Positions 18,391-32,062 are shown, numbered from the stretch's first letter. The stretch is 64,000 bases of DNA from JACCXJ01 sp050740695 (GCA_050740695.1 JBOIDR010000007.1:1-64000); one strand, 5' to 3'. The notes: a model not told the origin generated them from the letters alone. Made by a program: numbers and translations.

Positions 18391-20493
18391 TCAGGGCCTG
18401 TTCTGTTTGATCACTGCTTCGGCGATGCCAGCCGGCGCTTCCGAATACCGGCCGAACTCCATGGTATAGGTGGCCCGCCCCTGCGTCGCGGAGCGAAGAT
18501 CGGTGGCATACCCGAACATCTCCGCGAGCGGCACCTCGGCACGGATGATGCGCCCGGCGGGCGAGCCCTCCGTGCCGTGCAATACCCCACGGCGGCGATT
18601 GAGGTCTCCGCTCACGCTCCCGAGATAGTCCTCCGGGGTCACCACCTCGACTTTCATCACGGGCTCCAAGAGCACCGGCTTGCCGCGCGCGGCACCGTCC
18701 TTGAAGGCCATCGAGCCCGCGATCTTGAACGCGATCTCGTTCGAGTCGACCTCGTGGAACGAGCCGTCGTAGACGGCCACCCGCACATCCACGACCGGAT
18801 AGCCCGCGAGCACGCCATTGCCGAGCTGCTCCCGCACCCCCTTCTCGATAGCGGGGATATATTCCCTGGGGATCACCCCACCCACGATGTCGTTCACGAA
18901 CTCGAATCCCGCCCCGGCCTCCATGGGCTCGACTCTTAGGATCACGTGACCGTATTGCCCGCGCCCGCCGGACTGCCTGACGAAGCGGCCTTCGGCCTTT
19001 TCCACCACCTTGCGGATGGTCTCGCGGTACGCCACCTGGGGTCGACCGACATTCGCCTCGACCTTGAATTCGCGCCGCATCCGCTCGACGATGATCTCTA
19101 GGTGGAGCTCCCCCATCCCGGAGATGATTGTCTGGCCGGACTCCAGATCGGAGGCGACGCGGAACGAGGGGTCTTCGGTCGCGAGCCTCGAGAGCGCGAG
19201 CCCCATCTTCTCCTGATCGGCCTTGGTCTTGGGCTCCACGGCGACGGCGATCACGGGCTCGGGGAACTCCATGCGCTCGAGGGTGATGCGACCATTGGGG
19301 GTGCACAGCGTATCACCCGTGGTGACATCCTTGAGCCCCACCGCGGCCGCGATATCGCCGGCGCGCACCTCCTTTATCTCCTCGCGCGAATTGGCGTGCA
19401 TCTGCAACAGACGCCCGATGCGTTCCTTCTTGCTCTTGACCGGGTTGAACACCGTATCGCCGCTCTGCAGCACCCCGGAATACACGCGGAAAAAGGTCAG
19501 GGTGCCGACGAACGGGTCGCTCATGATCTTGAAGGCTAGCGCCGCATAAGGGGCGTCATCCGTCGCCGGCCTCGCGGCCTCGGTCGCGCCATCTTCGAGG
19601 ATGCCTTTGATCGGCGGGATATCCACGGGGGCCGGCAGGAAATCGATCACCGCATCGAGCAGCAATTGGACGCCCTTGTTCTTGAAGGCGGAGCCGCACA
19701 CCACCGGCACGACCTCGTTGCTCAAGGTGCGGGCCCGGAGGCCGCGCCGGATCTCCTCGGACGAGAGGGTCCCTTCTTCCAGGTACTTCTCGGTGAGGGT
19801 CTCGCTGGCCTCGGCGGCCGCTTCCAGGAGCCGGTCGCGCCACTCCGTGCACAGATCGACCATGCCGCTCGGGATCTCGCGCTCCTCGGTGCGCATCCCG
19901 AGCGACTCCCGATCCCAGGTGATGGCCTTCATGCGAACGAGATCGACCGCCCCTTCGAACTTGTCCTCGGCCCCGATGGGGAGCTGCAAGGGGATCGCGC
20001 GACTGCCGAGCCGCTCGCGGATCTGTTGAACGACCCGCAGGTAGTCGGCGCCGGCCCGATCCATCTTGTTCACGAAGGCGAGGCGCGGCACCCGGTATTT
20101 ATTGGCCTGCCTCCAGACGGTCTCGGACTGTGGCTCGACGCCGCCCACCGCACAGAACACCCCGACAGCGCCGTCCAGGACCCGCAGGGAACGCTCGACC
20201 TCGATGGTGAAGTCCACGTGCCCCGGCGTGTCGATGATGTTGATGCGATGCTCGGGATACTGGCCCGTCATGCCGCTCCAAAAACAGGTGGTGGCGGCGG
20301 CCGTGATGGTGATCCCGCGCTCCTGCTCCTGTTCCATCCAATCCATGGTGGCCGCCCCGTCATGGACCTCACCGAGCTTGTGGGACACACCCGTGTAATA
20401 CAGGATGCGCTCGGTGGTCGTGGTCTTGCCGGCATCGATATGGGCCATGATACCGATGTTCCGGTAACGTTCGATGGGCGTTGCGCGTGGCAC
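18391..20493 (-). CDS. fusA: Elongation factor G
   Basis: 700 residues. The GTPase domain has AHIDAGKTTTTERILYYTG, DTPGHVDFTIEVERSLRVLD and NKMDRAGADY. Domain IV, which enters the decoding site, carries SGGRGQYGHVILRVEP. EF-G drives translocation and ribosome recycling. It is co-directional with rpsG (39 bp upstream) and tufA (37 bp downstream), the classical str operon order. Confidence 0.98.
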   Translation of the reverse strand: MPRATPIERYRNIGIMAHIDAGKTTTTERILYYTGVSHKLGEVHDGAATMDWMEQEQERGITITAAATTCFWSGMTGQYPEHRINIIDTPGHVDFTIEVERSLRVLDGAVGVFCAVGGVEPQSETVWRQANKYRVPRLAFVNKMDRAGADYLRVVQQIRERLGSRAIPLQLPIGAEDKFEGAVDLVRMKAITWDRESLGMRTEEREIPSGMVDLCTEWRDRLLEAAAEASETLTEKYLEEGTLSSEEIRRGLRARTLSNEVVPVVCGSAFKNKGVQLLLDAVIDFLPAPVDIPPIKGILEDGATEAARPATDDAPYAALAFKIMSDPFVGTLTFFRVYSGVLQSGDTVFNPVKSKKERIGRLLQMHANSREEIKEVRAGDIAAAVGLKDVTTGDTLCTPNGRITLERMEFPEPVIAVAVEPKTKADQEKMGLALSRLATEDPSFRVASDLESGQTIISGMGELHLEIIVERMRREFKVEANVGRPQVAYRETIRKVVEKAEGRFVRQSGGRGQYGHVILRVEPMEAGAGFEFVNDIVGGVIPREYIPAIEKGVREQLGNGVLAGYPVVDVRVAVYDGSFHEVDSNEIAFKIAGSMAFKDGAARGKPVLLEPVMKVEVVTPEDYLGSVSGDLNRRRGVLHGTEGSPAGRIIRAEVPLAEMFGYATDLRSATQGRATYTMEFGRYSEAPAGIAEAVIKQNRP

Positions 20494-20532
20494 AATTCAA
20501 CTTCCGCTAAAGGTTCCCAGCGGGCGCGAACG

Positions 20533-21003
20533 CTACCAGCGGTAATGCGCGAAGGCCCGGTTGGCCTCGGCCATACGGTGCGTGTCTTCACGCTTTTTCA
20601 CCGCCGCACCCTTGTTCTCGGCGGCATCCGCGACCTCCAGCGCGAGCCTGAGGCCCATGGTCTTTTCCCCACGTTTGCGCGCGATATCGACCAACCAGCG
20701 CATGGCCAGCGTGTTCCTGCGCTTGGCACGCACCTCGACCGGCACCTGGTAGGTGGCACCGCCCACGCGCCGCGACTTGACCTCGACCCGCGGTCGGATA
20801 TTGTCCAGGGCCTGCTTGAACGCCGCCAAGGGATCGTTGTGCCCCTTGGTCGTCAGGTGATCGAGCGCCCCGTAAACGATCTTCTCCGCCAGCGATTTCT
20901 TGCCCGAAGACATCACCATGTTGATGAACTTCGCGATGGTGTCGTCGCCGTACTTGGGGTCCGGCAACACCACCCTTTTGGCAGCGACTCGGCGTCTCGA
21001 CAT
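20533..21003 (-). CDS. rpsG: 30S ribosomal protein S7
   Basis: 156 residues, MSRRRVAAKRVVLPDPKYGD, with the S7 signature DDTIAKFINMVMSSGKKSLA and the C-terminal HRMAEANRAFAHYRW. S7 nucleates the small-subunit head and regulates the str operon in relatives. Confidence 0.98.
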   Translation of the reverse strand: MSRRRVAAKRVVLPDPKYGDDTIAKFINMVMSSGKKSLAEKIVYGALDHLTTKGHNDPLAAFKQALDNIRPRVEVKSRRVGGATYQVPVEVRAKRRNTLAMRWLVDIARKRGEKTMGLRLALEVADAAENKGAAVKKREDTHRMAEANRAFAHYRW

Positions 21004-21078
21004 GGTGCACCCCTCGTCTCTAGCGGTTCCTGAAGTACTGAACGCTGACTATAGAGAAGTGGAAAAATCAGAAACCGC

Positions 21079-21453
21079 TCAGGACTTGGGCCGCTTGGCC
21101 CCGTACTTGGAGCGACCCTGCCGGCGATCCGAGACGCCCGAGGTGTCCAAGGTCCCACGCACCGTATGGTAACGAACCCCGGGCAGGTCCTTGACGCGAC
21201 CGCCACGGATCAGGATCACGGAATGCTCCTGGAGGTTATGGCCTTCCCCGCCAATATAGGTCGTGACCTCGAAGCCGTTGGTCAAGCGCACCCTGGCCAC
21301 CTTACGTAAGGCCGAGTTGGGCTTCTTGGGCGTCGTCGTGTAGACACGCGTACACACCCCGCGCTTCTGCGGACAGCTGGCCAAAGCAGGGACCGCGCTC
21401 TTGTCACGCTGCCGCTTGCGCGGTTTTCTCACCAGTTGATTGATCGTCGCCAT
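21079..21453 (-). CDS. rpsL: 30S ribosomal protein S12
   Basis: 124 residues from MATINQLVRKPRKRQRDKSA at 21453. The decoding-centre loops are TTPKKPNSALRKVARVR and GGRVKDLPGVRYHTVRG; the lysines where streptomycin-resistance changes occur are wild-type, and the aspartate methylthiolated in E. coli is present. First gene of the str operon. Upstream lies a factor-independent terminator on the same strand and then a foreign insert, so rpsL should have its own promoter between 21454 and 21574, though I could not pick a convincing one. Confidence 0.97.
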   Translation of the reverse strand: MATINQLVRKPRKRQRDKSAVPALASCPQKRGVCTRVYTTTPKKPNSALRKVARVRLTNGFEVTTYIGGEGHNLQEHSVILIRGGRVKDLPGVRYHTVRGTLDTSGVSDRRQGRSKYGAKRPKS

Positions 21454-21573
21454 GCGTGCTGAACGATAGAACGTATCGGGCCCCTTACCCGCCCCACCTG
21501 ATCTTTCCCGCCGAATCATTCCCCCGAGATCGTTCCCAGGGGAACATGCCCGGCGGAACATTCTTAGTTCGAC

Positions 21574-21603
21574 AAAAAAACAGGCGGGATCACTCCAGCC
21601 TGT
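21574..21603 (-). terminator. Rho-independent terminator upstream of rpsL
   Basis: Read on the minus strand, ACAGGC and GCCTGT pair around a loop that itself contains GGA/TCC, followed directly by seven T residues. It would stop transcripts coming from rpoC and the insert before the str operon. Confidence 0.75.
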
Positions 21604-21704
21604 CGGAGAAGCGCCGGTCCGTCGGAGGAACGCCCACCCACTTCATCGAAGAACAGCGATTCTAGTAACCTTTCCTACCGCCTGTCAAGGAGCGCCGGAT
21701 TATT

Positions 21705-21808
21705 CCCTCCCCCTGCCAGGGGGAGGGCTAGGGTGGGGGTCGAGCGTCGCACCAGCTCTGAGAGACTCAACCCCATCCTAGCCTTCCCCCTACCACCCAG
21801 GGGGAAGG
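21705..21808. repeat. Pair of G/C-block palindromes
   Basis: One palindrome, 21705-21727, has 11-bp arms CCCTCCCCCTG and CAGGGGGAGGG around one base. Another at 21782-21808 pairs CCTTCCCCCT with AGGGGGAAGG. A third related one lies at 22099-22119 (CCCCCTCCCG / CGGGAGGGGG). Together they bracket the decayed rpoC-tail copy and mark the left part of the insert between rpoC and rpsL. Confidence 0.65.
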
Positions 21809-21856
21809 GATGAGCGGCATCGACCGCACTGGCAACGACCACGCCCCTCGGGGCAA

Positions 21857-21945
21857 TCAAGCCCTCTGGGTACGTCCCTCGCGCGGCTCGGCCGGCGGGA
21901 GGACTACTGCCTCTTCCGCAGCCCCCGCTTGCTCGGAGGAAGCTG
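21857..21945 (-). pseudogene. Remnant copy of the rpoC 3' end
   Basis: On the minus strand this reads SSEQAGAAEEAVV, then PPAEPREGRTQRA and a stop, closely matching the end of the real RpoC (VEQAGGAEEAVV, PEPREGRTQRA, stop) at 23532. DNA similarity extends a little past the stop (about 21828-21937 against 23499-23612) and includes identical runs such as CAAGCCCTCTGGGTACG. Upstream the frame meets a stop at about 22020 with no start codon, so it is a remnant. The two copies enclose a 1.6-kb insert, suggesting that the insertion brought or duplicated the rpoC end. Confidence 0.75.
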
Positions 21946-22219
21946 GCTTCTGCGCAGGTGCTGCCACAGCAGCGACTCCTCTTCGGTGGGGTAGTTTCGC
22001 ATTTGACGAGCATGGAGATTAGGCATTGGCTGGGCGGGCGGCTCGTGCAGACCAATTCAAGGTGCGCTGCGCGGTTGTTTGATCGCCCACGCCCTAACCC
22101 CCCTCCCGACGGGAGGGGGAAGATTGCGCTATGAGAAGGGCCTCAAGTCCGTTACGATCGCGTATGTTCGTACTTCCTTGAATAAGCACAGATAACCACG
22201 GCCTGAGAGGTTCGCCGAG

Positions 22220-22807
22220 ATGCGCTCCGAGCTCGCCGCCTTCGGTGAGATGGCCTCTCAGCTCGCCAATCCCTTGGTCCTCATCGGACTGGCGCTCCTG
22301 CTCTTCTTTGGCGTTCATCGGGCACTCCTGCGCTCGGGGATCCTGCCGCCCGTCGATCGAAGGACGAGCGGCGTCATCGTTCAATCCCTGCTGCGCTACG
22401 GCTTCTGGATCGCGGTGCTCCTCATCGTGCTCGGCATTGGGTATGCCGGGTACAAGACCCACCGTGAGACGCAACTGGCGATCGTCAATGCCGAAACGGT
22501 GAGCACTGCGTCAAGGAAGCCCTCGCCGCGTTGGCGCGGGGACAGACCGAGGCGGCCAAGGGAATTTTCGCGAAGACCGTCGAGTCGAAGGCGTCCGAAG
22601 GAGCGGCAGGAGCTGCCGCGAAACGCGAGGCCGCCGAGGCGGCGCGGCACCTCGGGGCCCCTCCAGACCAAAGACCTCCAGATGCAGGAATACCAAGATC
22701 GGCACAAGGCGCTTACCGAAGCGGTCCAGGCCCTGGCAAAGAAACAGAATGCCCCCGGCGGTGGCCCCGGCTCGACCGGGGTGAGCAAGAGCATGGGCGC
22801 TGCGTGA
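22220..22807 (+). pseudogene. Membrane-anchored coiled-coil/TPR-like protein with two frameshifts
   Basis: The N-terminal 93 residues have two transmembrane helices (ANPLVLIGLALLLFFGVH and FWIAVLLIVLGIGYAGYK). After codon ~93 the frame becomes arginine/proline-rich, while the -1 frame (from about 22498) reads like a real helical repeat protein: EALAALARGQTEAAKGIF, AAAKREAAEAARHLGA. From about 22665 the original frame again looks coding (LQTKDLQMQEYQDRHKAL). The simplest reading is one gene with two compensating frameshifts; the open frame survives but the middle ~55 residues are scrambled. Similar ALARG-x-T-x-A-A-x-x-I-F motifs precede TPR arrays in other proteobacteria. Confidence 0.55.
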
Positions 22808-22809
22808 GA

Positions 22810-22857
22810 TCATCCCCCCGCCCCCGCGGCGGAGGCGCCGCGGCGGCGGGGGGATGA
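22810..22857 (+). terminator. Long GC hairpin after the membrane-protein gene
   Basis: A perfect 13-bp stem (TCATCCCCCCGCC and its complement) with a further inner stem CGCGGCG/CGCCGCG begins three bases after the preceding stop codon. There is no T-tract, so termination is uncertain; it may be a repeat-family hairpin. Confidence 0.4.
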
Positions 22858-22938
22858 GCGCCTCATCGGGGCGCCATTTGCCGAGCCGAGACCGAGCTCG
22901 GAAAGCGGGCACGTTGTACGATGTGGTAACATCGCACC

Positions 22939-23079
22939 ATGGCCCACACCGAAGTCACCGAACGTTATTCGATCCAGCTAGGCAACCGCGGCCGACTCGT
23001 CCTACCTGCCGAGGTACAGCATCGCCGTCTCGGGGAAGAACTGATCGCCGAGCGCCGGGCAGAGGCCGCCCGTGAGTGA
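22939..23079 (+). CDS. VapB-like antitoxin with internal deletion
   Basis: A 46-residue AbrB/SpoVT-type protein. The first 30 residues contain the swapped-hairpin start, YSIQLGNRGRLVLPAEVQ, and the last 14 read EELIAERRAEAARE, which resembles the C-terminal toxin-contact tail of full-length antitoxins of this family (usually about 80 residues). The region between, normally the second half of the DNA-binding fold plus linker, is missing, so an in-frame deletion of about 35 codons is likely. The gene overlaps the toxin start by eight bases. It may neutralise poorly or fail to bind operator DNA. Confidence 0.6.
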   Translation: MAHTEVTERYSIQLGNRGRLVLPAEVQHRRLGEELIAERRAEAARE

Positions 23080-23473
23080 GGTCGTTCTGGATGCGTCGGC
23101 GCTAGTGGCCTATCTCAATGACGAACCGGGTGCCGAAGCGGTCGAAGAAGCCTTGGCGCGAGCGGCCCGCATCGGGGCGGCCAACTGGGCGGAAGTGCTC
23201 TCCAAAGCAGCGGAGAACGGGGTGGATCCGGAGGCCTTCATTCGCGAGATCAAGGCGCGCGGCATCCTGGATCAAACCCTTGAGGTCGTGCCCCTCCTGC
23301 CGGAAGATGGGCCGGTGATCGCCCGCCTGCGGCCCTTGACCAAGGCGGCGGGCCTATCCTTGGGAGACCGCGCCTGCCTGGCGCTGGCACTGCGGCTGAG
23401 CCTGCCGGTCCTGACCACCGATCGCGAATGGCAGAGGCTCGATCTAGGTGTCGAGGTGCGTACCGCGCGCTGA
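23072..23473 (+). CDS. VapC-like PIN-domain ribonuclease toxin
   Basis: 133 residues from a GTG codon overlapping the antitoxin gene. The PIN active-site acidic residues are visible: D in VVLDASALVAYLNDE near residue 7, E in NWAEVLSKA near residue 41, and D in LSLGDRACLALA and LTTDREW near residues 99 and 117. VapC toxins cleave tRNA or rRNA. Full length with no lesions, unlike its antitoxin. It converges on rpoC, with 58 bp between stops. Confidence 0.85.
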   Translation: MSEVVLDASALVAYLNDEPGAEAVEEALARAARIGAANWAEVLSKAAENGVDPEAFIREIKARGILDQTLEVVPLLPEDGPVIARLRPLTKAAGLSLGDRACLALALRLSLPVLTTDREWQRLDLGVEVRTAR

Positions 23474-23531
23474 AGGGACCCAGAGAAGAGCCGGAGCGCC
23501 GCACTGGCAACGACCAAGCCCACCGGGGCGA

Positions 23532-27749
<4,218 letters not shown>

Positions 27750-27831
27750 GATAATGCCTCCGCGAACACGGCGCCTCTGTCGCCCATTTTCTTTGCCTCT
27801 ATTTTGGTACGGTATCGAAGCGCGCTATCCG

Positions 27832-30800
27832 TCAACGCTGTTCCAGATCGACGTCGATCCCGAGCGAACGCAGCTCTTTGAGCAGGACGTTGAACGACTC
27901 GGGCATGCCGGCTTGCATGCGATGGTCCCCATCGACGATGTTCTTGTACATCCGGGTGCGGCCGCTCACGTCGTCGGACTTGACCGTCAGCATCTCCTGC
28001 AAGGTATACGCGGCACCGTAGGCCTCCAGCGCCCAGACCTCCATCTCGCCGAAGCGCTGTCCCCCGAACTGGGCCTTTCCGCCGAGCGGTTGCTGGGTGA
28101 CGAGGCTGTAGGGGCCGGTGGAGCGCGCGTGCATCTTGTCATCGACCAGGTGGTTAAGCTTCAACATGTACATGTAACCGACCGTGACCGGCCGATCGAA
28201 GGCCTGACCCGTGCGGCCATCACGCAGCACGGTCTGTCCCGATACCGGCAGGCCCGCCAGCTCCAGCATGGCCTTGATCTCGACATCGGAGGCGCCATCG
28301 AACACCGGAGTGGACACCGGCAAACCGCTTTGTAGATTATTGGCGAGCATTTCCACCTCGTCGTCGTCGAGCGAGTCGAGGTCGACGCCTCGGCCGCCGC
28401 CGTTATATGCCCGCCCCAGGAGCTCGCGGATCTCGTTCACCTCGGCGAAGGACTCACAGAGCCTGCGGATCTTGTCCCCGATGCCCTTGGCGGCCCAGCC
28501 CAGATGCGCCTCGAGCACTTGCCCGACGTTCATGCGCGAGGGCACCCCGAGCGGGTTCAAGACGATGTCGATCGGGGTCCCATCCTGCATGAACGGCATA
28601 TCCTCTACGGGGATGATGGTCGATACTACGCCCTTGTTTCCATGGCGTCCGGCCATCTTGTCGCCGGGTTGGACGCGGCGCTTGACCGCCAGGTAGACCT
28701 TGACCATCTTGAGCACGCCGGGCGCGAGATCATCGCCCTGGGTAAGCTTGGCCTTCTTTTCCTCGAAGCGCCGATCGAAATCGTGCCGCTGTTGCTGGAC
28801 CTTGCTCGCATAGGCCTCGAGCTGGGACTGTGGCTCCTCGTCGCGCAGGCGGATCGACAACCATTTTTCACGCTTGATCTCGCCGAGATAGGACTTGGCC
28901 ACACGCGTGCCCGACTTGAGCCCGCCCGGCCCGCCGTCCGCGATCTTGTCAAGGATGAGACGCTCGACCCGCTCGTAGAGGTCGTCTTCGCGGATACGAA
29001 GCTCATCGTCGAGATCCTGCCGGATCCCGCTCAAGCCCGCCTTTTCGATCTCGAGAGCGCGCGAATCCTTGTCCACTCCGTCTCGGGTGAACACGTGTAC
29101 GTCGATCACGGTCCCGTTCATCCCGGAGGGGACGCGCAGGGAGGTGTCTTTCACGTCCGAGGCCTTTTCGCCGAAGATGGCGCGCAGGAGTTTCTCCTCT
29201 GGTGTCAACTGGGTCTCCCCCTTGGGGGTGACCTTGCCGACCAGGATGTCCCCGGCGCCGACCTCGGCGCCGACGTACACGATGCCCGCCTGATCGAGCT
29301 TCGAGAGCGCGCCCTCGCTGACATTGGGGATGTCGGCGGTGATCTCCTCGGGCCCGAGCTTGGTGTCCCGGGCAACGCAGGTCAGCTCCTCGATATGGAT
29401 GCTCGTGAAACGATCCTCCTCGACGACGCGCTCCGAGATCACGATCGAGTCCTCGAAGTTGTAGCCGTTCCATGGCATGAAGGCGACCAATACGTTTTGT
29501 CCCAGCGCCAGATCGCCGAGATCGGTCGCAGGACCGTCCGCCAGCACGTCGCCTCCCGCGATGCGATCGCCCGGTTTCACCAGGGGCTTCTGGTTGATGC
29601 AGGTATTCTGGTTGGAGCGCGTGTACTTGGTGAGATTGTAGATATCCACCCCGGGCTCGGCCCCCCGGGTATCCTCGTCCTCGCAGCGCACCACGATGCG
29701 GCTCGCGTCCACGGAATCGACGACCCCCGCACGACTCGCGACCACCACGACGCCGGAATCGATGGCCACGGCGCGCTCCATGCCGGTACCGACCAGCGGC
29801 CGGTCGGTCCGCAGGGTCGGCACCGCCTGACGCTGCATGTTGGAGCCCATGAGCGCGCGGTTGGCATCGTCATGCTCGAGAAATGGGATCAGCGAAGCCG
29901 CGACCGATACGATCTGTTTGGGCGAGACGTCCATGTACTGGACCTTGTCCGGCGTCGAGAGCATGAACTCGTTCTGGAAACGGCACGAGACCAGATCGTC
30001 GATGAGGCGCCCGTCCTCGTCCAGCTTGGCATTGGCCTGGGCGATCACGAACTGCCCCTCCTCGATGGCCGAGAGATATTCGACCCGATCCGTGACCTTG
30101 GCGTCCGACACCTTGCGGTAAGGCGTCTCGAGAAAACCGTAGCGGTTGGTCTTGGCATATACCGCCAGCGAATTGATAAGGCCGATGTTCGGGCCCTCGG
30201 GCGTCTCGATGGGACACACGCGCCCGTAATGAGTCGGGTGGACATCGCGCACCTCGAACCCGGCGCGCTCGCGCGTCAGGCCGCCGGGCCCGAGCGCGGA
30301 GATACGGCGCTTGTGGGTGACCTCCGAGAGGGGGTTGTTCTGGTCCATGAACTGCGAGAGCTGGCTGGAACCGAAGAATTCCTTGATCACGGCCGACACC
30401 GGTTTCGCGTTGATGAGCTCCTGGGGCATCGTCCCCTCGGACTCCGCTAGGGTCAAACGCTCTTTGACCGCACGCTCCACGCGCACGAGACCGATCCGGA
30501 ACTGATTCTCGACCATTTCCCCGACGCTGCGAACGCGGCGGTTACCGAGGTGATCGATATCATCGACGGTGCCGATGCCGTTGCGAACGCCGATCAGCAC
30601 CTTGAGCACATCGACGATGTCCTCCTTGGACAGGACATTGGGTCCGGTGGATTCGCTCCGCCCGACGCGCCGATTGAATTTCATTCGACCTACCGCCGAG
30701 AGATCGTAGCGATCGGCGCTGAAGAACAGGTTATTGAACAGGTTCTCGGCGGCCTCCTTGGTCGGAGGCTCGCCGGGCCGCATCATGCGGTAGATCTCGA

Positions 30801-31908
30801 CCTGGGCTTCGAGCGCCGTACGCGTCGTATCGATGCGCAAGGTCTCCGAGATATAAGGGCCTCGATCGAGGTCGTTGACATAGAGCGTCTTGACCTCCGG
30901 GATCCCGATGTCGCTGAGCTTATCGAGGATCTCACCGGTGAGCACGGCATTCGCCTGGACGACGGGATCCCCGGTGCTCGTATCGACCACCTCGGTCGCC
31001 ACCACCTTGCCCACGAGATACTCGCCCGGGACCCGCACCTCATTGAGCCCGGCCTTGTGCAAGGCGCTCACGTGGCGCATGGTGATGCGGCGGTCTTTCT
31101 CGACGATGACCTCGCCCTCCTCGTCCGTGAGGTCGAACGACAACGTCTCGCCGCGCAGCCGCTCCGGGAGCAGCTCCATGCGGATCCCGTGGCGGGAGAG
31201 CGAAAACGCGGTGGTCTCGAAGAACGTTGCCAGCATCTCCGCGGCGCTGTAGCCGAGGGCACGCAAGAGCACAGTCGCCGGGATCTTGCGTCTGCGATCG
31301 ATGCGCACGTAGATATGGTCCTTGTGGTCGAACTCGAAATCGAGCCACGAACCGCGGTAGGGGATCACCCGGGCGGAGTACAGGAGCTTGCCCGAGGAAT
31401 GGGTCTTGCCCTTGTCGTGCTCGAAGAACACGCCGGGAGACCGGTGCAACTGCGAGACGATGACTCGCTCGGTGCCGTTGATCACGAACGTCCCGTTCGT
31501 GGTCATAAGCGGTAACTCGCCCATGTAGACCTCCTGTTCCTTGATGTCCTTGACGGTCTTGGCGGCGCCCGACTCACGGTCATAGATGACCAGGCGCACC
31601 TTGACCCTGAGCGGCGCCGCGTAGGTCACACCGCGGATCTGACACTCCTTGACATCGAAGACCGGCGTCCCGAGACGATAGCTCACGTAATCGAGCGCCG
31701 CGTTGCCCGAATAGCTCACGATCGGAAACACCGATTTGAACGCCGCGTGCAGACCGGCCTCTACCCGCTCCGCCGGGGCCAGCTCCGCCTGCAGGAAGGC
31801 ATGATAGGACTCGATCTGCATGGCCAGGAGAAAAGGGGTATCGAGGATGCTCGGACGCTTGCCGAAGTCCTTCCGGATGCGCTTTTTCTCGGTGTAGGAA
31901 TACGCCAT
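27832..31908 (-). CDS. rpoB: RNA polymerase beta subunit
   Basis: 1358 residues from MAYSYTEKKRIRKDFGKRPS at 31908. The rifampicin pocket reads SSQLSQFMDQNNPLSEVTHK then RRISALGPGGL, with the drug-sensitive residues D, H and S in place. The C-terminal GGKAQFGGQRFGEMEVWALE is the expected clamp-contact region. Separated from rplL by 154 bp that includes a small hairpin. Confidence 0.99.
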   Translation of the reverse strand: MAYSYTEKKRIRKDFGKRPSILDTPFLLAMQIESYHAFLQAELAPAERVEAGLHAAFKSVFPIVSYSGNAALDYVSYRLGTPVFDVKECQIRGVTYAAPLRVKVRLVIYDRESGAAKTVKDIKEQEVYMGELPLMTTNGTFVINGTERVIVSQLHRSPGVFFEHDKGKTHSSGKLLYSARVIPYRGSWLDFEFDHKDHIYVRIDRRRKIPATVLLRALGYSAAEMLATFFETTAFSLSRHGIRMELLPERLRGETLSFDLTDEEGEVIVEKDRRITMRHVSALHKAGLNEVRVPGEYLVGKVVATEVVDTSTGDPVVQANAVLTGEILDKLSDIGIPEVKTLYVNDLDRGPYISETLRIDTTRTALEAQVEIYRMMRPGEPPTKEAAENLFNNLFFSADRYDLSAVGRMKFNRRVGRSESTGPNVLSKEDIVDVLKVLIGVRNGIGTVDDIDHLGNRRVRSVGEMVENQFRIGLVRVERAVKERLTLAESEGTMPQELINAKPVSAVIKEFFGSSQLSQFMDQNNPLSEVTHKRRISALGPGGLTRERAGFEVRDVHPTHYGRVCPIETPEGPNIGLINSLAVYAKTNRYGFLETPYRKVSDAKVTDRVEYLSAIEEGQFVIAQANAKLDEDGRLIDDLVSCRFQNEFMLSTPDKVQYMDVSPKQIVSVAASLIPFLEHDDANRALMGSNMQRQAVPTLRTDRPLVGTGMERAVAIDSGVVVVASRAGVVDSVDASRIVVRCEDEDTRGAEPGVDIYNLTKYTRSNQNTCINQKPLVKPGDRIAGGDVLADGPATDLGDLALGQNVLVAFMPWNGYNFEDSIVISERVVEEDRFTSIHIEELTCVARDTKLGPEEITADIPNVSEGALSKLDQAGIVYVGAEVGAGDILVGKVTPKGETQLTPEEKLLRAIFGEKASDVKDTSLRVPSGMNGTVIDVHVFTRDGVDKDSRALEIEKAGLSGIRQDLDDELRIREDDLYERVERLILDKIADGGPGGLKSGTRVAKSYLGEIKREKWLSIRLRDEEPQSQLEAYASKVQQQRHDFDRRFEEKKAKLTQGDDLAPGVLKMVKVYLAVKRRVQPGDKMAGRHGNKGVVSTIIPVEDMPFMQDGTPIDIVLNPLGVPSRMNVGQVLEAHLGWAAKGIGDKIRRLCESFAEVNEIRELLGRAYNGGGRGVDLDSLDDDEVEMLANNLQSGLPVSTPVFDGASDVEIKAMLELAGLPVSGQTVLRDGRTGQAFDRPVTVGYMYMLKLNHLVDDKMHARSTGPYSLVTQQPLGGKAQFGGQRFGEMEVWALEAYGAAYTLQEMLTVKSDDVSGRTRMYKNIVDGDHRMQAGMPESFNVLLKELRSLGIDVDLEQR

Positions 31909-31964
31909 GTTCGCTCTCGTTCGCGAGTCAATCAAAGGGCAAGTTAATCAAGGACAAAGGGGCC

Positions 31965-31980
31965 GGTGGCTCGCGCCACC
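31965..31980 (-). promoter_or_regulatory. Hairpin in the rplL-rpoB spacer
   Basis: GGTGGC and GCCACC pair around a 4-base loop. The rplL-rpoB spacer of relatives holds a partial attenuator and an RNase III site that lower rpoBC expression below that of the ribosomal proteins; this hairpin is a candidate but has only a weak T-rich stretch after it. Confidence 0.3.
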
Positions 31981-32062
31981 AGCCGCGCTGAAACGTGCCG
32001 ACCTTTGTGACGACCCCTATCCTGATACAGGCGGGCCCGTCGTGTGCGCGTCGCTACCGGCA

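Noticed and set aside
21675..22055. 126-codon minus-strand frame left of the insert
   Set aside because: It runs out of frame through the rpoC-tail copy, which reads as protein only in another frame.
28504..30450. 648-codon open frame antisense to rpoB
   Set aside because: Shadow of rpoB with low-complexity composition.
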